Below are positions 50,431 to 59,048 of a DNA stretch of 64,000 nt, piece by piece. The position numbers and the translations under genes were made by a program. The notes under the pieces are model-generated. The model was not told the origin of the DNA. It saw only the letters and a list, made by a program, of their open reading frames with translations, and ran no database searches. Every line of letters starts with the position of its first letter. Within the stretch, counting starts at the first letter, position 1. The DNA is from a bacterium (GTDB lineage Bacteria; Sysuimicrobiota; Sysuimicrobiia; Sysuimicrobiales; Segetimicrobiaceae): assembly GCA_035295165.1 (NCBI GenBank), contig DATGJN010000116.1, positions 1 through 64,000 of the forward strand. The letters are read 5' to 3'.

Positions 50431-51792
50431 CTAAGCGACGGGCCGTTGCAGCTCGCCGATCGGCCGGCCAGAGACTCGTCCGCGCTCCATGACGACATGC
50501 CCGCGTACGATAGTGTACACGGGCATGCCGGTGACGCGGAATCCGTGGAACGGCGTCACCTTGCTCTTGCTGTGCAGCGTCTCCTGATCGATCGTACCTT
50601 CGCGGCGCAGATCCACGATCGTCACATCGCCGTCGGCCCCGCGACCGAGATGTCCCTTGCGCGGCCAGAGGCCCCACGCGCGGGCGGCACCCTCGGCCTG
50701 GACCTTGACGTAGTGGTTGAGACTCAACAGGCCGGCGCTGACCTGCGTGAGCATGAGGGGCACGGCGGTCTCGACGCCGGGCCATCCCGCCATCGCCTTC
50801 CAAATGTCTCCCATGGGGGCATCGGCCAGTTTCTCCTCCCGGGTGTGCGGGGAGTGATCGGTCCCCAAGACCTCGATCGTGCCGTCGAGCAGACCTCGCC
50901 AGAGCGCGTCCGCGTGTTCCCTGGACCGAACCGGCGGGCTGATCTTCATCAGCGAGCCGAGTTGCCTCCGCACCATGTCCTCCCCTTCCAGCAGAAGGTA
51001 GTGCGGACCGGTCTCCGCCATCACGTCCACTCCGCTCGCTTTTCCCCGGCGGACGAGCTCGACGCCTTCCGCGGAGCTCATATGGTAGATCATCAGCTTG
51101 CTCTCCGCTTCGCGCGCGAACAGAATCGCGCGCGAGATCGCCTCGGCCTCCGCGACAGCGGGGCGGGACTCGAGATGGGCCAGGGGGTCCCGGCGTCCCT
51201 GGTTCTGCAGTTTCTTGCGCAGGTAGAGGATGATGCCGTTGTCCTCGGCATGCACGCCGCAGCGAAGGCCGGTCTGCGCCATGATCCGCCACGCATCGAT
51301 GATCTCGCCGTCCTCGGGCGCCGGGATGTTGCCCACGGTCTCCCCGAGGAAGATCTTGTACCCGACGACCCCGGCGTCGGCCAGCGGCAGAATCTGATCG
51401 CTGTTCCCCGAGATCAGCACGGCGTAGAATCCGTAGTCCACGTAGGCTCCGCCGCGGACGTGCTGGGCCTTCGCGTGAAACGCCTCGACCGTGGCCGTTG
51501 GCGGAACGACGTTCGGCATATCGATGACCGTCGTGATGCCGCCGGCCGCCGCCGCCCGCGAGCCCGTCTCGAAGTCCTCCTTGTAGCCGAGGCCCGGCAC
51601 TCGGAAGTGCACGTGAGGATCGATGAGCCCGGGAAGTACGTGCAGGCCGGTGGCGTCGATGACGCGCTCGGCCGGCGGCAAGTCGTCCCGGGTCTGGATC
51701 TCGAGGACCTTGCCATCGTCGATGAGGACGTGCCCGCGGTGGCTCGCGGCCGGGCTGACGATCGTGCCGTTTTTGACGATCAGGTCAAGCAT
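50431..51792 (-). CDS. Cyclic amidohydrolase: dihydroorotase/allantoinase-like
   Basis: A 453-residue zinc-dependent hydrolase of cyclic amides. The HxH motif is GLIDPHVHFRVPG (about 57-69), the carboxylated-Lys strand VVGYKIFLGET, His ligands CGVHAEDN and MIYHMSSAEG, and the Asp motif VLGTDHSPHTREEK. The pattern matches the dihydroorotase type I, allantoinase and hydantoinase superfamily; the long length and the KIFLGE variant favour allantoinase-like rather than PyrC. With pyrD two genes downstream, a dihydroorotase role cannot be excluded. In the wider operon it lies with peptide-type importer and deacylase genes, which suits breakdown of an imported cyclic amide. Confidence 0.85.
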   Translation of the reverse strand: MLDLIVKNGTIVSPAASHRGHVLIDDGKVLEIQTRDDLPPAERVIDATGLHVLPGLIDPHVHFRVPGLGYKEDFETGSRAAAAGGITTVIDMPNVVPPTATVEAFHAKAQHVRGGAYVDYGFYAVLISGNSDQILPLADAGVVGYKIFLGETVGNIPAPEDGEIIDAWRIMAQTGLRCGVHAEDNGIILYLRKKLQNQGRRDPLAHLESRPAVAEAEAISRAILFAREAESKLMIYHMSSAEGVELVRRGKASGVDVMAETGPHYLLLEGEDMVRRQLGSLMKISPPVRSREHADALWRGLLDGTIEVLGTDHSPHTREEKLADAPMGDIWKAMAGWPGVETAVPLMLTQVSAGLLSLNHYVKVQAEGAARAWGLWPRKGHLGRGADGDVTIVDLRREGTIDQETLHSKSKVTPFHGFRVTGMPVYTIVRGHVVMERGRVSGRPIGELQRPVA

Positions 51793-51918
51793 CGTGTGCG
51801 CGCCCTGCGCCCGTCACGCTCGGCGGCGGCGACATCCGGCGGCCACGACCGCGTGGCCGGCGCACGGAAACGATCACAGAACCGCTCGGCGGTGGCCTCC
51901 CGGGGATCGTTCGAGGCG

Positions 51919-52614
51919 TTATGACGATTGCTCATCCGTGCCATCACGTTCCACGGGACGTCGCATGACTCCTCCGCTCGACCGCCGGATCGACGCGTCA
52001 GCGCGCGGCCGGTCGAGGGCATCCAGTCGGTCGACGCGACGCAGCGAGGGAAACCACCACGCCCACAGCGCCGCCGCCACTACGGTCGCGACGCCGCCGA
52101 GCGCGGGGCCGACGATGGTCGCCGTCTGCAACGCCGACGTGTTCACCGCGACGGCGTTCGCAAAGATCCGGCGCGGCACGACGAGCAGCAGCAGCGCATT
52201 GGTCGCCGGGTTTTCGAACGCGCGGGCGGCGCCGAACGCGACCAGCGTCCCCAGCATCGTCGCGGCCGGGGCCGTCCCCGTCACGACCAGCACGAGCAAT
52301 ACGCACGCACACAGACATTCGGCGCTGTAGCGCACGACGAGGATGCGGCGTCGGTCCCAGCGGTCGGCGGCGCGCCCCGTAAACAGGGCGAGGCAGGCCG
52401 TCGGCACGAACTGCGCCATACCGACCAAACCGAGGTGCAACACGGACCCCGTGAGCGCGTAGATCAGCCATCCGACGCCGATCGCCTGCACCTGCAGGCC
52501 CATCACCGACATCATCCGCGCCGTCCACAGCAGCGTGAACCCTCGATGGCGAAACGGCGGGCGTGCGGCCTCGACCCGGGCGGCGGCGGTCGTCGCGGAA
52601 CCGCCGTGGGTCAG
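51919..52614 (-). pseudogene. Half-size MFS transporter remnant
   Basis: About 230 codons resembling an EntS/MFS_3-type exporter. The first helix (FTLLWTARMMSVMGLQVQAIG), the motif-A loop (GRAADRWDRRRILV) and helices up to IVGPALGG are present. The chain then jumps to ALWAWWFPSLRRVDRLDAL, which looks like the normal C-terminal tail, so helices of the second half (about 150-180 residues) are missing. No ATG/GTG/TTG precedes the first helix; the only overlap-type candidate is CTG 52614 on the stop of the RraA-like gene. It is probably a decayed gene with an internal deletion. Confidence 0.6.
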
Positions 52615-53294
52615 GGAACCACCTCGGTGCCAGCGTCCCGCAATAACCGATCGACGTCGAGCCCGCCCACCTGTCGGCCGGACGCGGAATCTGTTCGCCA
52701 GGCCCGTTCCCGGTCCACGATCTTGCGCCACGCGCGGTGGACATCCTCGGCGTCGGCCAGCGGCACGACCGCGATCCCCTCCGCGTCCGCGACCACAATG
52801 TCGCCTGGCGCGACCACAACCCCGCCGCACGCAACAGGGTAGTTGATTTCGCCGGGGCCCGCGGTCGTGCCGGCCATCGGACAGATCGCCCGCGCAAAGA
52901 GCGGGAGGTTGAGTTCGCGCGTTTCGGCGACGTCCCGCATCGCGCCGTCGATGACCACGCCGGCGACCTTCTTCTGCGCGGCAAACAGACTGCGGTTCCC
53001 TCCCCACAGGCTGGCGGTGAGCGCGCCGCGCCCGTCGATGACGATCACGTCTCCGGGTTGCGCCAGCTCCATCGCCTTCAGAATCATCATCGAGCTGCCG
53101 GTGGGGATCTTGACGGTCAGCGCAGGGCCAACGCATCGGGCGATCGGGAGATACGCGGGTGCGATGTCGCGCATCGCTCCACTCTTGTTCATCGCATCGG
53201 CGAGATCCGGAGGGCTCGCCTCAAGAAATCGCTCCACCAGATCGCGTGGCGGCCTGGCGGGTGTCAGACGAACCCGGTTCCCTACCAACCCCAT
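52611..53294 (-). CDS. RraA-family protein (aldolase/demethylmenaquinone methyltransferase-like)
   Basis: A 227-residue member of the RraA/HMG aldolase fold. Family stretches are SPPDLADAMNKSGAMRD, PGDVIVIDGRGALTASLWGGN, GVVIDGAMRDVAE (the Asp-x-Arg-Asp region that binds metal and pyruvate in HMG/CHA aldolases) and PGDIVVADAEGIAVVPLA. Members act as 4-hydroxy-4-methyl-2-oxoglutarate-type aldolases, oxaloacetate decarboxylases or RNase E regulators; with catabolic neighbours an aldolase or decarboxylase is most likely. It starts 96 bases after the AstE-like gene, and its end overlaps the MFS remnant. Confidence 0.85.
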   Translation of the reverse strand: MGLVGNRVRLTPARPPRDLVERFLEASPPDLADAMNKSGAMRDIAPAYLPIARCVGPALTVKIPTGSSMMILKAMELAQPGDVIVIDGRGALTASLWGGNRSLFAAQKKVAGVVIDGAMRDVAETRELNLPLFARAICPMAGTTAGPGEINYPVACGGVVVAPGDIVVADAEGIAVVPLADAEDVHRAWRKIVDRERAWRTDSASGRQVGGLDVDRLLRDAGTEVVP

Positions 53295-53390
53295 GCGTCG
53301 CGCCTCCTCTCGATTCGCCCGAAAGAACTTCGCACACCGGCGTCGGGCTCATCCGGTGCCGAGCCGCTCAACCCCGCGGGGCCGCGGCCG

Positions 53391-54326
53391 TCACTCCGCG
53401 GTGGCGAGATCGCCGATCATGTACCCAAACTCCCCCGGCTGCACGCGGCAGACCGAAGGCCGGACCAGCACCGTGAGGCTTCGCTCGAACGGCGCGCGGC
53501 ACACGTCGAGCTCCTCGAATGAGTACGGGCTCACGATGCGCCCCAACACGGTGTCTTTGGCGAGCGTGGCGTGCAGCACCGTCGCTTCGGGGAGGAGCAT
53601 GCCCCCAGCGCGCGGCCGCAGCGTCACGAGCGTCCGCAGCACCGTCTGACGCGGCGCGGGCGTGGGGTCCCCGGCCAGCATCCCGATCGTCCGCATCACG
53701 TTTGCGATGCCAGCCACGCCGCGCCGCACATACCCCGACTGGTCCACCGCTCCGCCCCCGAGCTCCACGGTCACGCACGGGATCCCTTTGGCTGTCATGT
53801 AGTGCGCCGTGGAGCCTCCGTACCCGTAGCCCTGGGGCGGCCGGAACAGCACCGCGGACCCGAACGCGCGCGACAGCGCCTCGGCGTTCGTGATGTAGAC
53901 GTAGTCCACGGTCCCGTACGCCCCGCCGGCGTGGAGGTCGACGTAGTAGTCGAGCGCGTCCAGGAAATGCGCGACCAACACCTCTGCGAGTTGATGGGTG
54001 AGAAACCCTTCCCCGCCGCCGGGGAACACCCGGTTGAGGTTGTGCATGTCGAGCGGAGTATGCCGCGTGATCGCTTCGTACGCCAGTCCGTTGGCCACCG
54101 GCACGATGAGGAGCCGCCCCTTCAGCGCGCGCGGGTCCAGCGCCTCGAGAAACCGGTACAAGATCTCGGTGGAGACCTGCTCGTCGCCGTGGAGGCACGC
54201 CGAGAGCCCGAGCGTCGGCCCGTCGCCCGCCACCCCGCGCACCTCGTGGATCGGAACGCGGAGCTCGCCACCGTTCGCCAGCGTGACGACCGGGACCGAT
54301 GTGTACGTCGTTCGTGTGCCGACCAT
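53391..54326 (-). CDS. Succinylglutamate desuccinylase/aspartoacylase-family deacylase
   Basis: A 311-residue zinc carboxypeptidase-like deacylase. The zinc ligands are visible: SACLHGDEQVS (His and Glu, about 43-53) and the later His in YVDLHAGGAYG (about 132-142), with the catalytic Glu in VTVELGGGAV (about 187-196). NPVANG-like residues (PVANGLAYEAITR) and DMHNLNRVFPGG are family-typical. It would release an acyl or carboxylate group from an N-acyl amino acid or similar amide. It follows the DppC gene by 94 bases, so its substrate may be the solute brought in by the importer. Confidence 0.88.
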   Translation of the reverse strand: MVGTRTTYTSVPVVTLANGGELRVPIHEVRGVAGDGPTLGLSACLHGDEQVSTEILYRFLEALDPRALKGRLLIVPVANGLAYEAITRHTPLDMHNLNRVFPGGGEGFLTHQLAEVLVAHFLDALDYYVDLHAGGAYGTVDYVYITNAEALSRAFGSAVLFRPPQGYGYGGSTAHYMTAKGIPCVTVELGGGAVDQSGYVRRGVAGIANVMRTIGMLAGDPTPAPRQTVLRTLVTLRPRAGGMLLPEATVLHATLAKDTVLGRIVSPYSFEELDVCRAPFERSLTVLVRPSVCRVQPGEFGYMIGDLATAE

Positions 54327-54420
54327 AATCCCCCTCCTCCTCGAGCCTCGAAGACCCGGCGCGGGTCTTCGTGTCGCGTCACTCCGTGCGTCGCGGGCGA
54401 TTCGGCAACCCGCCGAGCCC

Positions 54421-55269
54421 TCAGCGGGTCCGTCCCCTCGCGTCCGTGAGATCTCGGACCCCGTCGCCCAGCAGGTTGAAGGCGAGCACCGTGAGCATGA
54501 TGGCGACGCCGGGGACCACCGCCAGGTGCGGCGCCTGCCGCATGTATCGCATTCCGAGCGCGAGCGACCATCCCCACGACGGCGCGGGCGGCTGGACGCC
54601 GAGCCCGAGAAAGCTCAGCGTGGACTCGATCACGATCGCCCCTCCCATCCCGAGGGTCGCGAGCACGATCACCGGCGCGAGCACGTTCGGAAGCAGGTGT
54701 CGGATCAGGATCCGCGCGTCCGGCACCCCCACGGCGTGCGCCGCCAGCACATACTCTTCGTGGCGCACCGCCAGCACCGACACACGCACCACCCGCGCGT
54801 ACGTCGTCCAGTACACCAGGCCGATCGCGATCATCGCGTTGATGGGGCTGGGTCCGAGGGCGGCGATCAGCGCAAGCGCGAGCAGGATGACGGGGAATGC
54901 AAGAAAGACGTCGACGACCCGGCTGACGATGGTATCCACCCATCCCCCATAATAGCCCGCGAGCAGCCCCACGGACACGCCGATCACCGACGCGATCGCC
55001 ACGCCCAGGAACGCCACGACCAGAGAGTAGCGCGCGCCGAGCGCCATGCGCGCCCACAGGTCGCGCCCGAACATGTCCGTGCCGAGCGGGTGCGGGATGC
55101 TGGGAGGTTCTAGCCGTTGCGCCATCGCCATCTGGAACGGGTCGTACGGCGTCACCCACGGGGCGAACACCGCGATCAGGCCGATCAGGACCGCCAGCCC
55201 GCCGCCCACCAGGGCCGCTCGGCTCCGCACGACGCGTGCGGCAAATGGCCGCCGTGCCTCGCTACCCAT
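54421..55269 (-). CDS. Dipeptide-type ABC transporter permease, DppC type (second importer)
   Basis: A 282-residue inner-membrane permease. The first helix begins at about residue 18; PLGTDMFGRDLWARM is the DppC hallmark, the EAA loop reads AHAVGVPDARILIRHLLPN, ESTLSFLGLGVQPPAPSWG follows, and the C-terminus NLLGDGVRDLTD is typical. It starts inside the last 8 bases of the DppB gene. It is shorter than the paralogue at 22708 because it lacks the Arg/Ala-rich N-terminal extension. The ATPases must be encoded elsewhere. Confidence 0.92.
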   Translation of the reverse strand: MGSEARRPFAARVVRSRAALVGGGLAVLIGLIAVFAPWVTPYDPFQMAMAQRLEPPSIPHPLGTDMFGRDLWARMALGARYSLVVAFLGVAIASVIGVSVGLLAGYYGGWVDTIVSRVVDVFLAFPVILLALALIAALGPSPINAMIAIGLVYWTTYARVVRVSVLAVRHEEYVLAAHAVGVPDARILIRHLLPNVLAPVIVLATLGMGGAIVIESTLSFLGLGVQPPAPSWGWSLALGMRYMRQAPHLAVVPGVAIMLTVLAFNLLGDGVRDLTDARGRTR

Positions 55270-56245
55270 AGTGGATGCGGGGATCCAGCCACGCGTACGC
55301 GACGTCGACCGCCAAGTTGATCACGGAGAACACCAGGGCGATGACCAGCGTCGCGCCTTGGACGACGGGGAAATCCCGCTGGCTGATCGCGTTGATCAGC
55401 AACTGCCCCAGGCCCGGCCACGCGAAGATCGTCTCCGTGACCACGGCGCCGCCTAGCAGCGCGCCGACCTGCAGCCCCACGATCGTGATCACCGGCAGCA
55501 CCGCGTTGCGCAGCGCGTGGCGGTAGGTCACCGCCCGCGCGGTCAGGCCTTTCGACCGCGCCGTGCGGACGTAGTCCTGCCCAAGCACCTCCAGCATCGC
55601 CGAGCGCACCATGCGCGTGATCAGCACGACCGCCGACAGCGCCAGCGTCATCGCCGGCATCGCCAAGTGCCGCAGGCTGTCGACGAGCGGGGCGCCGTTC
55701 CCTTCCAGCATGGCGAGGAACGCCGCGGGGAGGGGCATCCCTCGGCCGAACGTCGGCAGCCAGCGGAGTTGCAGGGAGAACAACAAGATGAACAGCATGC
55801 CGAGCCAGAACACCGGCATCGACACGCCGATCTGCGTCACGGCCATGCTCACGACGTCGATTAGGGAGTACTGCCGGACCGCGCACAGGACCCCGACCGG
55901 CACCCCAACCGCCACCGCCAGGGCCATCGCCGCGAACGCCAGTTCCGCAGTGGCGGGCAGATGCGCGCCGATCAACACCGTAACGCGCTGCCCGCCGAGG
56001 AAGATCGACGTGCCGAGGTCGCCGCGCGCCGCGCGCGCCACGTACTGCACGAACTGGTACCAGACGGGGCGGTCGAGGCCCATCACGTGTCTGAGGCGCG
56101 CAATATCCTGGGCGGTCGCCTGCTGGCCCAGCAACAAGGCGGCCGGATCGCCGGGCACGAGGTGGAGCAGGCCGAAGACGAGCAACGAGATCCCAAACAG
56201 CACCACGACCATCTGGGCCAGCCGTCGCAGCACGTAGCGCAGCAT
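55262..56245 (-). CDS. Dipeptide-type ABC transporter permease, DppB type (second importer)
   Basis: A 327-residue permease: MLRYVLRRLAQMVVVLFGIS forms the first helix, HLVPGDPAALLLG is the DppB signature, GLDRPVWYQFVQYV follows, the EAA loop is TARSKGLTARAVTYRHALRN, TETIFAWPGLGQLLINAI is conserved, and LDPRIHYG forms the end. It starts 88 bases after the binding-protein gene, and its end overlaps the DppC start. A different order from the first importer (here the binding protein comes first) suggests an independent origin rather than a recent duplication. Confidence 0.92.
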   Translation of the reverse strand: MLRYVLRRLAQMVVVLFGISLLVFGLLHLVPGDPAALLLGQQATAQDIARLRHVMGLDRPVWYQFVQYVARAARGDLGTSIFLGGQRVTVLIGAHLPATAELAFAAMALAVAVGVPVGVLCAVRQYSLIDVVSMAVTQIGVSMPVFWLGMLFILLFSLQLRWLPTFGRGMPLPAAFLAMLEGNGAPLVDSLRHLAMPAMTLALSAVVLITRMVRSAMLEVLGQDYVRTARSKGLTARAVTYRHALRNAVLPVITIVGLQVGALLGGAVVTETIFAWPGLGQLLINAISQRDFPVVQGATLVIALVFSVINLAVDVAYAWLDPRIHYG

Positions 56246-56333
56246 ACCCGGGGTGTGGGAGGGACGAGTCCGTCCCTCCGGACGCGATCGTCCTCCCCGT
56301 CAGCCGTTCAGCGCCGGGCGTCCGCCGGCCGCG

Positions 56334-57899
56334 CTATCGGCCACCGAGGGTGACGGCGTCCAGCGTCTTGAGGTTGCCGCTCGGATTGGGCACGAATCCG
56401 TGGAGTTGCGCGCTCTGCACCACCACGTACCCCTGGTAGAGCAACACGTCGTAGGGCTGATCGTTCGCGAGAATCTGCGCCGCCTGCTGATAGATCTTGG
56501 CGCGGGCCGCGCGATCGAGGGTAGTACGGCCGCGCTGGAGCAGCGCGTCCACGGTGGGGTTCGAGTACTTCTCCCAATTCTGCCCGCCGTTCGAGGTGAA
56601 CTGGTTGAACATCAACCGGTCGGGATCGACGATGTTCAGCCACCCCAGCAGCGCCACCTGGTGCTTGGAGGCGTAGACGGCGCTGGAGAATGTCGGCCAC
56701 TCGTTGGTGGACACCTTCACGCGGAAGCCGTACTTCTGCCAGGCGTTCTGGAGGAACTCCACAGCCTGCACACGGTTCGGGTCCTCGCTGTGGGTCCACA
56801 GCTCGATCGCCAACGGCTTCCCGTCCTTCTCGTACACGCCGCCCTGCAGGGTGAACCCGTCCTCCTGGAGGAGCGCGCGCGCCTTGGCCGGATTGTACTC
56901 GGGCTGGCGCACGCTGCCCGTGTACGCCCACAGCCCCGGCGTCAGCAGCGACGTCGCGGCCTGGTCCATCCCTTGATAGATGTCCGCCGCGATCGCCTGG
57001 CGGTCCGTGAGGTAGGCCAGCGCCTGGCGCACCTTCACGTCGCTGAGCGGCCACACGGACGTGTTGATGTTGAGATAGGTGATACCGAGCCCCGTCATCT
57101 TCGTCACAATCAGGTTGCTCGATTTCCGGAGACGCGCGACGTCCTGTGGCGATAGCGGCGAGTGAATGAAGTCCAGGTCGCCGGCCTCCACCGCCGCCGC
57201 GCGCGCGGAGTTGTCCGGCACGATGTTGATCACCAGGCCCCGCACCTTCGGTGCGCCGCCCCAGTAGCGCGCGTTGGCCTCGAGGGTGATCTTGGATCCG
57301 CGATCCCACGAGACGAACCGGAACGGTCCCGTGCCGACAGGGTGCGACGCCAGCGATCCGTCGTTCTTCTCGCCGATATGCTTCGGCACGATGCCGATGT
57401 TGAGGTAGGATAGGAGCGGCGCGTACGGTGCGCTGGTCGTCATCCGCACGGTGTACGCGTCCACCTTCTCGACCTTGGTGATCGGCGTGTACAGGCTCCG
57501 GTACGGTGCTTTGGAGCTGGGGTCGAGGATGGTCTCAAACGTGTAGACGACGTCGTCCGCGGTGAACGGCTGGCCGTCGTGAAACGTCACCCCGCGCCGC
57601 AGGTGAAACACCCAGGTCGTCGGCGTCGGGGTGTCCCAGCTGGAGGCGAGCGAGGGCTCCGGCGCCTGGCGGTTGTTCAGATAGACCAGGCCGTCGTAGA
57701 CGAGCTCGCCCAGCCGGTACGCCGAACTGTCCAAGGCGAACCGTGGGTCGCCGGTGCCCGCGTCAACGTCCAACCCGATTCGGACCATCCCGGCGGATCC
57801 CGGCGCCTGCGCGCGCCCGACACCGACGGGCCCACCCACGAGCAGCCCGGCCAAACACCCAACCAGCACCCAACCCAGCCACGTACTCCGCGTCCGCAC
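56334..57899 (-). CDS. ABC transporter solute-binding protein (SBP_bac_5, second importer)
   Basis: A 521-residue exported binding protein. GTG 57899 places a signal peptide (STWLGWVLVGCLAGLLVGG core) near the start, with cleavage probably after GRAQA; an ATG at 58004 would give an implausibly long basic leader. Mature landmarks are SSAYRLGELVYDGLVYL, VTFHDGQPFTADDVVYTFE (in parts), VGTGPFRFVSW and EYNPAKARALLQEDGF. A Cys in the signal core (VGCLAGLLVGG) does not form a lipobox at the cleavage point. It feeds the DppB/DppC pair encoded directly downstream. Ligands may be peptides, glutathione or other small solutes. Confidence 0.88.
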   Translation of the reverse strand: MRTRSTWLGWVLVGCLAGLLVGGPVGVGRAQAPGSAGMVRIGLDVDAGTGDPRFALDSSAYRLGELVYDGLVYLNNRQAPEPSLASSWDTPTPTTWVFHLRRGVTFHDGQPFTADDVVYTFETILDPSSKAPYRSLYTPITKVEKVDAYTVRMTTSAPYAPLLSYLNIGIVPKHIGEKNDGSLASHPVGTGPFRFVSWDRGSKITLEANARYWGGAPKVRGLVINIVPDNSARAAAVEAGDLDFIHSPLSPQDVARLRKSSNLIVTKMTGLGITYLNINTSVWPLSDVKVRQALAYLTDRQAIAADIYQGMDQAATSLLTPGLWAYTGSVRQPEYNPAKARALLQEDGFTLQGGVYEKDGKPLAIELWTHSEDPNRVQAVEFLQNAWQKYGFRVKVSTNEWPTFSSAVYASKHQVALLGWLNIVDPDRLMFNQFTSNGGQNWEKYSNPTVDALLQRGRTTLDRAARAKIYQQAAQILANDQPYDVLLYQGYVVVQSAQLHGFVPNPSGNLKTLDAVTLGGR

Positions 57900-58267
57900 C
57901 GCCGCACCCCGTGTCCCGACGTCCTGCGAGGCCTTTCGCCCCCACCTGTGCAACTCCTCCGCGCGCCCTCGCGGCGCGGCCCGACGGCACAACCGCGCGA
58001 TCATCAACGACGTGCCCCGTGAGCGAAGCGGCAACGCGAGCGGAACCATCTCGACGGCGCGTCTCGCGGGTCAGACGACCGGTGCGGCGCTGGTGGCCTT
58101 GATCGTCGAGCTCACCGGCGCGCACACCACGGGCGCGGCGGACGGTGCGCTGCTCCCGGTCGCCGTGGGAGCCGGGTTCGCGCCGCGAGCGCGCTCCGCC
58201 TCGTCGAGGTCAAGCCACCCGCACCGGCGGTGGGCGACACATGATGGGGCGGGACCGCCCAGTGCGG

Positions 58268-59044
58268 TCAGGTCGCCGTCAGCCCTCCGTCGACGCTGAG
58301 CACCTGCCCCGTGATGTAGTCGGACGCCGGCGAGGCCAGGAAGACCGCGGCGCCCTTGATGTCGTCTGGGTGGCCGAGCCGACCCAACGGTGTCGCCTCG
58401 ACGATCTCCACGCCCCCGCGCGCGAGCAGCCCTTCGGTCATGCGCGTGAGGAAGAAACTCGGTGCGAGCGCGTTCACCCGGATGCCGAACCGCCCGTACT
58501 TCACGGCCAGATCGCGCGTGAGCGCGATCAGCGCGCCCTTGCTCGCGCTGTACCCGGACGCGTTCACGATCTCCGGGGCGAAGCCCACCAGCCCCATCAC
58601 CGACGCGATGTTGATGACTTTTCCGTACCCGCGGGACTTCATCGCCGGAAGGGCGGCTCGCGTCACGAGAAAGACGCCGACGACGTTCGTCTCGAACACC
58701 TGCCGCCAGCGGTCGAGCGGCATCTCCTCGAACGGCGCGCCCCAGCTCACGCCGGCGTTGTTCACGAGGATGTCGACACCCCCGAACGCCGTCGCCGCGG
58801 CGCCGACGAGCCGTTCCGCCTCCCCGGGAACCGTGACGTCGCACGCATGCGCGCGCACCTCGATGCCAGCGGCCGCGAGCTCGGCCGACGCCTCATCCAG
58901 CCACTGCGTCCGGCGCGCCACGATCACGATCCGCGCGCCGGCTTCCCCGAGCCCGCGGGCGATCTCCAGCCCGAGCCCGCGCGACCCGCCGGTCACGATC
59001 GCGACGCGGTGCTGCAGCGAGAACAGCTCGGGGACGCGCGCCAT
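58268..59044 (-). CDS. Short-chain dehydrogenase/reductase (classical SDR)
   Basis: A 258-residue NAD(P)-dependent oxidoreductase. The cofactor motif is TGGSRGLGLEIA (about 18-29), ARR after the second strand suggests NADP preference, NNAG lies at about 96, the catalytic Ser is in NIASVMGLVG and the Tyr-Lys pair in GYSASKGAL, with the C-terminal ITGQVLSVDGGLTAT. It resembles gluconate 5-dehydrogenase and 3-oxoacyl reductase-like enzymes; the substrate is open. It begins 4 bases after the HpaB-type monooxygenase gene, so it probably handles a product of that pathway. Confidence 0.92.
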   Translation of the reverse strand: MARVPELFSLQHRVAIVTGGSRGLGLEIARGLGEAGARIVIVARRTQWLDEASAELAAAGIEVRAHACDVTVPGEAERLVGAAATAFGGVDILVNNAGVSWGAPFEEMPLDRWRQVFETNVVGVFLVTRAALPAMKSRGYGKVINIASVMGLVGFAPEIVNASGYSASKGALIALTRDLAVKYGRFGIRVNALAPSFFLTRMTEGLLARGGVEIVEATPLGRLGHPDDIKGAAVFLASPASDYITGQVLSVDGGLTAT

Positions 59045-59048
59045 GAGC

